Part shown: positions 55,455 through 64,000 of the stretch, one piece after another
Position numbering within the stretch: position 1 is the stretch's first letter
Layout: each line of letters begins with the position of its first letter
DNA from: Melieria omissa
Lineage: Eukaryota; Arthropoda; Insecta; Diptera; Ulidiidae
Length of the DNA stretch: 64,000 bases
NCBI GenBank assembly: GCA_963971225.1
Contig: OZ020268.1
Span: 37,951,348 to 38,015,347 of the forward strand
Direction: 5' to 3'
The notes under the pieces: model-generated
The model's database searches: none
What the model was told of the DNA's origin: nothing
What the model saw: the letters and a program-made list of their open reading frames with translations, nothing else
Position numbers and translations under genes: made by a program

Positions 55455-57639
55455 CAGTTTAATTGCGAAATTTGCTAATTTCATTGCAATTTCAAAAGCC
55501 AATCACGTCAACTAACGTAATCAGCTGATCCACTTATCAGGGATGTAATAATATGGCCAAATAATAGCAGTGCAGTATTTTTGAATTTATTTTTAAATTT
55601 TATTTTTTTAGTTATGAAAAGGTACACAAAACTGTTTCATTTTAGGTGGAGTTAAAATAGTTAAAATTAATGTTTGGACCCAAAATATTCTTTCACTCGC
55701 ATATTTCAGTTGTGCAAAGTTTCAGAAAAATAATTTTCAAGAAATATTCCACATCAAAATTGGGTTTGGATTTCGATTTCAGTAAAGCGAATTCTTTAAT
55801 TAAGCGAATTACAGGTTAGCAGTCTTTACTGTACTCGAAACGGAGAAGTGAATTGAAGTGAAGGGAAGTGCTGTGTAGTCGATGGCAATTTCCGGTATCG
55901 TTGCGGCCAGTAGACGAGATAGCCAGCATCATCCTCGACAGCAACAAGTGTTGGAGTGCCCGTCATTGCGCCGGTTGTCCGTTGCTGGCCGTTATGGCCT
56001 CGTTGCAATTTTTTCGAGTACACTGTCACAGTGAGTTTTGTGCGTGTACCGCAACTAAGTACAGCAGCGTCAGTCATGCAACACCCAATTGCCGCACGAA
56101 TGCTGAGTGCTGAATGATGTCGCCTTAACCCTTTCGTGACTGTTGTGCAACTATTTCAAAAGTGTATAAAATACTTGTAATACTTAGTTTTCGTATACAT
56201 TCAATCAAAACATATTTTTCAATCTAAAAACCGTCGCTACATTTCAAAGTATTTTCATCTTTTGGGAAAAGCTATACACTCAGCTATGTTTCGTCCAAAT
56301 CGACTAAATCGTTCGATCAACTATTCGATCTTTTAGGATGATCATCATGATAAATACACTTAAACGGAACTCCAACTGGCTTAACATCCAAAAGGGCAAT
56401 AGGGCGTGGCAATCATAACCTAACCTAACTTATGTTTAGTCTAAACAATATATTAATTTCTTATATTAGGTTCCGTAGAAGTATTTTGAATAAATATTGA
56501 ATGAATTTAATTACCATATCAATTCTATTCCATTATCAAACACCTAAGCCTCCGTGAGTTACTTAACTCGATGAGTTACTACTCGGTCGGTGAAATAAGG
56601 GATCATCTTTGCTCTCAGTGCTAACTGTCTATTAAATTCTTCTATCTGTCTATCTATCTACTTGATAGTTATCTTTCTATCTATTCTCTAACTAAAAGTC
56701 GGCTAGGGGAGCCCAGTACCCCAAAGCCAGTGCCAAGGTTAAGCTTAGACACACTTCTTACAATGTTTTCATAGATATTGTTTTTGTATTCTGCTCTTTG
56801 TTGAGCGCGTTAAGGTCCATTAAAATTCATCTTTAGCCAACACTTCAGACACTCTTCACTGCACTTCTACCTCAACTCAGCTCAGCTCAACTCAAATCAA
56901 CTAAACTCTTTACATTTATTCCCCAAGCATTCCCATTTGCTTCTCCCACTTCCCTTCCCGCTCCTCTCCCGCTCTCTGCTACTCCGCAACCACTAGTTTT
57001 ATTCACTTCATCCACTCGTTCTACTTAAATTCATTTAATTTTATGGATGTCCCTGTTAAATTTTACAATTTTATTTTATTGTGGTTATTGTTGTTGTTGA
57101 TGTTGTTGATGCCGTTATTTTGTTTTACTGCTCTTGTGAATTATTTATTTCCTTTTTGCAACTATTGCCTTCGCTCACAAACTGTGCGGCGACTCAAGGA
57201 TTAACTGTAAGTGGCAAGTAATGAAATTTGCTTGTGTGTGTATGTGTATGTGTGTGTGTGAGTGTTTGTTTATTTGTGTGGGCAACACTTTCTCGCATTT
57301 TATTTACATAATTCAACAATTCTGCACACTTTGCTCCCAACAGAGATTCGCTTCGAAAATTACATTTTAAATTGCATACAAACTTTGCAAAAGTATTTTT
57401 AATTATGCGCAACAAAAAGCGGAACTTGCTCTACACGCCGGTTCTTCGCAGTAATTTACCAAGTGGGTGTGTCAACTGTACACATTAAGTCGCTTATCTC
57501 CAAGTGGCATCTTACCAGTCACTCGTTTCTGGGGCGTTGTGCTGTGCTCACGTTTGCTGTACGCAAAAATTTGCAGCTACATTTGCTTTGCAGCAAATAT
57601 GTAAATTGCAAGTAAAATTACGTAAGACAAATTAACATC
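55455..57639. other. Non-coding stretch with short motifs
   Basis: A TTAACCCTTTCGTGAC string at 56126 resembles one end of the piggyBac MITE at 16810, but no partner end was found. A short retroposon-like segment ending CATAACCTAACCTAACTT lies at about 56335-56435. (CTAT)n lies at 56641-56690, CTCAACTCAG repeats at 56870-56905 and (GT)n at 57232-57262. No gene is supported. Confidence 0.4.
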
Positions 57640-58985
57640 AGAAATAATAAACAAATTTCGTTAATCTCTCTTAATGAGTTTTGAACATTTGCAACATCAG
57701 TCATGATCAGTCAACCGAGGAATACTTTTACCATCGCCTTCAAAGCGTATAAATGAGCAATGAAATAATTCAAATGAAAATAGTAATGATTTTTATTAGA
57801 TTATTAGTCAAAGTTTACTATCATTCAAATAATCTTTAATCTTCATCAGTCAGTGGATAAAAATTATTTTTAATTACAATTGTTAAATTGCTAATCCTTG
57901 ACCAACCCACAGTATTATATCATCATCAGTCAACATCAATCAACTTAAATAAGCATCAATCAAGTCACCAAAATGTTGAAAATTGAATTGTCCTTAGTGT
58001 TTCTACTTTGATTCTCTAAAAATATTAACATCAATCACTATCAGTCGTCATCAGTCATTGTCAATCAACATCAATCATGGTGATTTATAATCATTTATGC
58101 AAAATTAAGCATACTCCACATTTCATTGGCATTGAATTGACATCATTACAGCAAATTTGTATCAACTACTGACCACATATGCACATATTTTCTTTAAAAA
58201 TTGATAAGTCTTAGGTTTCCTGGTTTGGTTTTCATTCAAAAACATCTTCAATCATTGTCAGCCATAGTCGCACAGCACCATTTATAAAGATTTATTGTGC
58301 TCTATTGATGTCGAAACAACATTATATAAAACATTATCGAATCAAAATTGTATATAACATCATATATTAACGACTATTACGACTACTGGCAATCCTAATG
58401 GCATATTCACACAATTTTTGCTCCATACTGATGTTTATTTCCTCTATTGAATATAGAACAGTTTAGCGTGCTAACCGTTGACCAAACTACACTACAGCAT
58501 CAGTCATCATCAGTCAACTTATATAGACATCAGTCAAATCACCAGAATGTAAAAATGTCACGACCATTGGTTTTTCTGCTTTGATTATTGAAAAAACTTC
58601 AATTAATCACTATTAGTCATTGTCAATGATCATCAATCATTGTGGGTTATTGTTATTAATGAAGAATTAAGTACACTACATGCTTAACTACTATGGAATC
58701 TCAATTACTGACAACATATCCTCACAATTTCTACCCCTTAGTTACAAGCCATACAATAACAACAGCATCAGTCATCATCAGCCAATTTAGATAGGCATCA
58801 ATCAAGTCACCAGAAAGTAAAAATTTCATTGACATTGGGTTTTTTTCGTGGATTTTCAAAAAAATGCCATCATCAATCACTATCAGTCATCAAAAGTCAT
58901 TGTCAATGGTCATCAATCATAGTGGGTCATTATATTTTATAAAGAATGAAGTACACTATACACTTAGTAGCTATTAAGTCAACAT
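57640..58985. repeat. Diverged ~270-bp repeat rich in CATCAGTCA/CATCAATCA
   Basis: Blocks such as GCATCAATCAAGTCACCA recur at about 57951, 58526 (variant) and 58793. Each is preceded by CATCATCAGTCAACTTA and followed by TAAAAATTTCATTGACATTG-like sequence, then a run of CACTATCAGTCAT / TTGTCAATGGTCATCAATCA motifs. The spacing fits a ~270-290-bp unit with one unit badly eroded. Confidence 0.7.
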
Positions 58986-60350
58986 CATAACAGCAGAAAT
59001 CTTTCATTTTGCTACCCCGTAGAGTGTCAAACAAGCATTGGCGACCTACGCTAATGAAGTCACATTTCATACTCATATATACCATACATACTTATACTTA
59101 TTTACTTTTTATTTTGGCAGCTCCTACTGAACTTTCAATGAACTTGAAGTAATGTGTTGCTATTTTGTTCCTTTTGTGGTTTCCTTGCTTTGTTTTCTTA
59201 TCTGCTGCGCCAATTTCTGCAGTCAATCTTTGAAGTCATCATTTTTAATTTTTTTTTTAGGGGCAAAGTGATGCTTGAAAGAGTAAACGAAACAAAAGTG
59301 CTTCCTCGCTGGCCAGTCTCGTAGTTTTCGCTCATATTTCATACAAAAACGGTGAAACGTTCAGTTCAGTCAGACTTATCTCGACTGATGCTGACCGAAA
59401 CGGCAGTGCAGCATCAGCTGTTGACGTCAGTCCGCTGCTGTGCACACAACAGGCCGCTGTGCCTACTCAGGTTACATGAATTTAGCACTTTAACTGCTTC
59501 TGGCTGCCAACGACGTACGTCATTCTCAGCCACAGCATCCGCTGGCTGACTCTCGCTTCTCGTTTATTTTTAGCCATCGTGTTGCATCAGTTGTGCTCAC
59601 TTTTTCCGCCTCGCAGCGGCCTTTTCGGGGGCAATGCGAGTCACGCATGCGCAGCCGAGTGTCTCTAAATGACGAGTTTTTTTCATACCGACAGCAGCAG
59701 ACAGTGCGGCAGCCGCCTGTGCCGGCCACCTGTGCCCGTTCGCGTCGCGTAGCTCCAACCATGTGGCACTGCGGCTTTTCGGCCGATCTCTTGTAATGAC
59801 TAACTGCAACCGGTTTGGCGCTGCTTCGGCGCACTTTCAAGGAAGTCCAATTAAGTTTCGCTTTCAGAAAGTTCTATTTCAGTGCAATGCTTTTGGCTGC
59901 CAAATTGAAAGTTTCAATACTCGTAAAGTGATTGAGTTGGCACGCTTTGTGCACAAACTGAATTTCACGCCTACATTGAGTGTAGTTTCTTGAAAGAAAT
60001 ACAAAAATAATGCATGACGTCATGCAAACAATTTATGGTTGTGAGCAAAGAAAGCACTTTGATAGTTGAACAATGCAAATGAAAAATATTTCACTGCGAC
60101 AGTCTCTTTGCCTTTCTAATTACTCGGATCATGTCACTCAGGCATTAAGAAACACTGAAAGTAATTTGAGGAAAATTACTGTAATTTAAGTCGCATGTTA
60201 TACGTTTTGAAATGCGTAGAAAGTCGTTAAATTCTATTAAGAATTACTTTTAGTTTGTATAATATGGGTATTCACAATCTACTAAATGGTTTTTTAATAC
60301 TGGCCTTAAAGCTGATAATCTGCTATTAATAATGGCACTTGAGAATCGAA
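58986..60350. other. Non-coding stretch with a GC-richer island at 59340-59850
   Basis: The island opens ORFs on both strands (up to 104 codons, 59526-59840 minus) with no domain. A TTCAGTTCAGTCAG string at 59360-59373 resembles an insect initiator, but no TATA or downstream element is positioned convincingly, so no promoter is called. Confidence 0.35.
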
Positions 60351-60354
60351 CTCC

Positions 60355-60432
60355 TTGGTAGTTCAACGTGAAGTGCACTGGGCTTCTATCCCTGGAGCCG
60401 TGGGAGTCAATTCCCACTAAAGGCTGGCCCGC
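60355..60432 (+). ncRNA. tRNA-like fragment, possible SINE head (weak)
   Basis: A TGGTAGTTCAACGTGAAGTG stretch (A-box-like) is followed by CCGTGGGAGTCAATTCCCAC, a 6-bp T-arm-like stem with a B-box-like loop. Pairing in the other arms is not convincing, and no poly(A) or tandem tail was identified. Confidence 0.28.
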
Positions 60433-60644
60433 ACTTTTCCAATATTTTCTTTTTTTACGAACATTTGTCAGAAAGAAAAGCATTGCATACTTTTTACCAT
60501 TTGAGAAAATAATTGAAAGGAAATTATTAATGAATTGCGCTTTTAGCAAACAAGTATAGAAACCAGTCGAGGATAGCGCAGTAAGTCAGTTTGGCACAAT
60601 CCAGTGATACGAACTACGTCTGCATTAATTTAACTACTAATTTT

Positions 60645-61166
60645 CGTTGTAATATTGCTTGCAAATATCAACTTTTCTCTCGATTTCTGTTACTTTGAGT
60701 GCTATGCCCCGCAAGGATTCAATCTTCAAACTAAACCGCCGAGACGACTCAAGGCGGCACTGAGATGTTCGAGAACAGCTCCAGGAGATACTGGGATATT
60801 CGAAAATAACTCCCGGCGGTACTGGGACGTTCGAGAACAACTTAAGGTGATACTATGATGTTCAAGAACAACTTGAGGTGATACTGGGATGTTGGAGAAC
60901 AACTGGGGGGCGATACTAGGATGTTTGAGAACAGATCCAGGAGATACTGGGATACTAGCAAAAAACTATAAAAGACAGCCGGATACAGCTCAATGAGCAC
61001 AGATAGTGCAATGAGTATAAAAAGTGTAGACACAGTAAAATGTAAAATTTTTAAATAAAGTGTCTACTAATGAATGAACTAATGAACTGAGTTCAAGGAT
61101 TTTAGTGTTTTTTTAGCACGAACTATTGAAACGAATTACGCCTGCATTGGGTAGCAGAACTAACTA
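60645..61166 (+). mobile_element. LTR-like segment with an internal minisatellite
   Basis: ACTATAAAAGACAGCCGG at 60965-60982 (TATA region), TTTAAATAAAGTGTCTAC at about 61051 (polyadenylation signal) and CGAATTACGCCTGCATTGGG with GCAGAACTAACTAACGTAAC at 61132-61166 follow the order seen in the minus-strand fragment at 30307-30530. A possible TGTAATATTG start is at 60648. A second copy of the near-terminal block (GGCACAATCCAGTGATACG, 60593) lies just before it. Termini are not exact, so the boundaries are approximate. Confidence 0.45.
60758..60958. repeat. ~34-bp minisatellite, about six units
   Basis: Units of the form GATACTGGGATGTTCGAGAA followed by CAACTTGAGGT or CAGCTCCAGGA repeat six times, the first and last most alike (AGCTCCAGGAGATACTGGGA). 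They lie just upstream of the LTR TATA box. Confidence 0.85.
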
Positions 61167-61465
61167 ACGTAACTAAATAATTCTTGCATTTGAGGATTAA
61201 CAGGGTTTACTCTGCCAACCTCAGAATTGGTTTCGAACGAAATTGCGAGCAAACCAAGTCCCAGTAAAAACCCTCGTCTGTAGGCAAGTTGGCTACTGAA
61301 TTTCAAATCTGACAAAGATTCTGAGTAAAATTAAATTGTTTGTATTCAACTTCAATTAGAACTCCAATCTGACACCTGCAGCGCACCTAATACGAATGCA
61401 AATCAGCTGTTAGAAACTTTTGTTGTTACTCTCTCTTCGATTCACCTCTTCACTTACATACATAA
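61167..61465. other. Spacer, nothing recognised
   Basis: AT-rich, with no ORF or terminus recognisable. The non-LTR remnant begins near 61466. Confidence 0.4.
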
Positions 61466-62456
61466 ACCCAGGCGAAGAGGGCTATCCTATGGATGACTGA
61501 CGTAAATATCGGGGCCGAGGTTTTCCTGAGTGGTAACAAGATTGATATTCTCACGAACCAGTAGCCCGAGCTTGCAATACCGAGAAACATTATTACTCCA
61601 ATAATAAAACAAGCTGGGTGGTATATCAGAGACATATCTGATAGATCAGTACATGATTTCCTGGTACACAGATGGCTCCCTAACGGAGGAAGGTACCGGA
61701 ATCGGGATATATGGACCGGGGATTAGATACTCAGAACCTACAGGAAAGCAGACCCCCATTTTCCAGGCAGAAATATACGCCATTGAAAGATGCGCTCACT
61801 TCAAACTGGTGAGGAAATACTGCAACCGGAAGATCACGATCTTGTCAGACAGCCAAGCGATAATCAAGGCTTTAAAATCCTACCAGGTATCTTCGAAACT
61901 GGTGTCGGAATGCCTTGAAAAGCTGCACGACCTGCAATCAGGTATGCGTCCTCTGGATTCCGGGTCACACCGATATTGATGGGAATGAACAGGCCGACAA
62001 GCTTGCAAGAAGGGAGGCATCTACCCCCTTCGTAGGCCCAGAACTCTTCTCTGGTCTAGGCAAATTAGCCCCATCCATCATTTCTAGGAAAGACAAGATA
62101 ATCCGAAATCAATACTGGGAAAATCAACCAGGCCTTGAACATTCCAAGATGGTTATTGGATCTTACAACAAGATGAGGTTCAAGGAATGTATGAGTTTCT
62201 CAAAGTATAATCTAAGGATTATCACAGGTATATTGACAGGGCGTTGTAGACTGAACTATGATCTAACCAAACTAGGGTGAACGATCTCTGTAGGTTCTGT
62301 TTGCAAGACAATGAAACTGGCATATGCCCTGTGCTAATGCACAACCGGAAAAATCATCTGGGTGATTTTATTATACCAGGTTCGGACTGGGTTTCCAGGG
62401 GCTTAGGAAATATATTAAGATTCCTCTTGGATACTGGACTCACAGACGAACTGTGA
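61466..62456 (+). pseudogene. Non-LTR retrotransposon 3' end: RNase H domain and C-terminal zinc-knuckle region, frameshifted
   Basis: An upstream piece, 61470-61640 (RAILWMTDVNIGAEVFLSGN, one in-frame TAG), is probably linker after reverse transcriptase. RNase H follows: WYTDGSLTEEGTGIGIYGPG (first Asp), FQAEIYAIERCAHFKL (Glu), ITILSDSQAIIKAL (Asp) in frame 61653-61940. A 1-base shift near 61940 precedes CVLWIPGHTDIDGNEQADKL (last His and Asp). The second frame ends at 62280; a further shift leads to LCRFCLQDNETG and FIIPGSDWVSRGLGNILRFL ending at 62456, the knuckle and tail. The second half of the CCHC motif is lost. All four RNase H catalytic residues remain, so decay is recent in that domain. 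RNase H plus knuckle fits I/LOA/Jockey-type elements. Confidence 0.82.
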
Positions 62457-62811
62457 AGTCCAACAAGGACTGTGCCAATAGATATCTTAGGTCGCAGTGC
62501 AAATTCCCCGCCAATAATAATTATAATTCCCTTCGATTCGTGGGATTATGCAAAGAAGAGCGGCTATAGAATAGGAATTGCGTTCGTCTCAGCGATTAAA
62601 CCGAACTAATGCAATGCAGTTTTCGCTGGAAAATAATGAAATGCGCACACGGCACACTTGCACAATACAACAACTACAACTACATGTGTACACTATGCAT
62701 TGTAATTCGCATACAAGAAGCAATGATACGCAACAAAAAATGTGGCCGCTCACTCACTGTTCCAGCAGCTGAGCAGTCATCTATGCAAATATTGAACCGA
62801 AACATTCACGC
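62457..62811. other. Spacer between retroelement remnant and duplication copy B
   Basis: The first ~110 bases may be the 3' UTR of the non-LTR element (AATAATAATTATAATTCCC near 62511). No gene is supported in the remainder; the 91-codon ORF at 62609-62884 crosses into the duplicated segment and has no domain. Confidence 0.4.
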
Positions 62812-63719
62812 AGCGCACAATGGAGGCAGACACGAAGCAGCTGTGCGGACGTGGCGGCATGTAGTGGCCGTCGTGAGTGGGTGAATGGGTTAAAACGGCG
62901 CAAAAACCGAGGCAGAAACTTTGACATTGTTTTTGCGCGATTGACACAACCAAATCAAACAAACCAACAAACAAAGGTTTAGTAAAATTGAAGACATCAG
63001 CATATCGGAACTTGTGGCATCCCACTGGATTTCGATGACAAAGTTTTGTAACTTTAATTCATTTTAGTGGTAAAAGGAAATGTTCATTTTTTTCTTTTTA
63101 TTTCGTCAGCCATTTGGCAATAATTCTGCTCTACTAAATAGCAAATTCAATAGGCAATTCTATTGCCGCGAATTCTACAAAATATGTTTTATTTTCATAA
63201 TTTGTGTGTTGCCATAATTTTTACACATTTTTTATGATACGTTAACGTTCTCTTATATCACATTAGTGGCTCTATTCGCATGTGTAGACATTCAAGTAGC
63301 TATAAAACTGTATTGGCTATTGTTGTTTTTGTTGTTGGTGTAATTTGTATTTATTTACTTTAGTGTTTGTAGTGTTAATCATGCATCAATGCTCTCGACG
63401 GGGCTGCAACGCGCACTCAACGCCAATACGAACGTCAGCTCGCTGCGGTTTTCATTTGTTTGTATGTATTGCAGTCTGTCTGTCTATCTGTAAGTAGTTG
63501 TGTGCATTTGTGTGTAACTCTTGGATTGATTAGAAAAATTAGCTCATGCTTTGTTATGGCTGCTGCATTAGCTACTGTTGTTTGTAGTATTGTTGTTTAT
63601 GTTGTTGTTTTAATGCCACTAAATGAATAATTATTTTCCTTTCATTGATCTGTAGAAATGTTGCTACGAATGGCGCAGATAAAATACTTTAAAGTTAAAT
63701 TTGAAAAAATATAATAAAT
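62812..63719. repeat. Long direct duplication, copy B (partner 1-898)
   Basis: It begins AGCGCACAATGGAGGCAGAC exactly as position 1 does and runs in parallel with scattered differences (for example AACGGCG for AATGGTG near 62898). It has a short deletion in the TATGTATGTAC region near 63490 and a 12-base insertion near 63670. Homology ends at about 63719. The left limit cannot be judged because copy A starts at the window edge. Confidence 0.9.
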
Positions 63720-64000
63720 TAAGAAGACCAAAGCAAAGAAAACCAAAAAAACAATTAACGGCCAATATTGGTGTGAAAAATATTTTAACAAATAAATAAA
63801 TTGCATTTAAAATTCTCATACATATAACTCCGAAAAATTGTTGAGTTTCACCTCATGCTAATGCAGTCTGGTATTTATCAGCATTTTAATTTTTAGTTCT
63901 ACTTTTAAATATCTAAATAAATTTTAAAAAATATTTATGAAAATATGTAAACTTGTTTAAAACTTTAAAATTATGTTTATACAAATTTATAGAATGATTA
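63720..64000. other. AT-rich window end, nothing recognised
   Basis: Very AT-rich, with no ORF of note and no match noticed to the sequence after copy A (899 onwards). Confidence 0.5.

Noticed and set aside
56126..56160. Second piggyBac-type MITE starting TTAACCCTTTCGTGAC
   Set aside because: No inverted partner end with TTAA was found within several hundred bases, so it may be a chance match or a lone fragment.
59360..59400. Possible core promoter (initiator-like TTCAGTTCAGTCAG)
   Set aside because: No TATA box, and no downstream promoter element at +28 to +33 for either possible start; a short motif alone is weak.

Overview
This window looks like euchromatic, non-coding DNA from a higher fly, most likely a tephritid fruit fly. 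The evidence is strong AT bias, very frequent (CAA)n/(GTT)n and (CA)n tracts, TATGTATGTAC-type insect spacer sequence, TTAGGTTAGG-type motifs, and defective copies of transposon families typical of flies: mariner DD34D, rosa-like Tc1/mariner, hAT, piggyBac MITEs, 17.6/297-like LTRs and RTE/Jockey-like non-LTR fragments. The species call is inference. No intact host protein-coding gene, rRNA gene or functional tRNA gene could be supported. The longest ORFs either lie in short GC-rich patches or are broken transposases. The window is best read as a large intron or intergenic interval.

Layout. 1-898 is repeated at 62812-63719 (about 97% identity by eye). 2126-2691, 8906-9502 and 52441-55107 are three hAT-family elements sharing a CAGTGTTGCCAGAT terminus and 8-bp target duplications. 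The second splits a non-LTR reverse transcriptase fragment. The third is 2.7 kb and contains a defective mariner. Solo LTRs of one family lie at 7837-8223 (+) and 24155-24574 (-). A 200-N gap is at 11852-12051, right after an RNase H-type non-LTR remnant. 16810-20023 is a dense transposon cluster: a piggyBac MITE, a Helitron-like copy, a rosa-like deletion derivative, and a piggyBac-like element with a pogo-like MITE inside it. Helitron-like elements with a central ~140/275-bp dimeric tandem repeat occur at 17054-18554, 27995-29640 and 40666-42745. A mariner deletion derivative with intact ends is at 25327-25876. 30132-31412 holds LTR and Jockey-like fragments between a direct duplication. 33820-38240 holds three tandem arrays. 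In one of them, about ten ~96-bp units are derived from the 3' coding end of a mariner transposase, and that same mariner is interrupted by a rosa-like transposase fragment. 43385-49400 holds minisatellites, two head-to-head RTE 3' ends, SINE-like pieces and another mariner fossil. 57640-58985 is a CATCAGTCA-rich repeat. 60645-62456 holds an LTR-like segment and a frameshifted RNase H/zinc-knuckle non-LTR end.

No genes work together here. The biology is transposon biology: non-autonomous, internally deleted DNA elements, nested insertions and tandem amplification. The most interesting structures are the Helitron-like elements with dimeric tandem cores, the tandemly amplified mariner 3' end interrupted by a second transposase, and the large hAT relative of the two MITEs. 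I found no previously undescribed multi-gene system.
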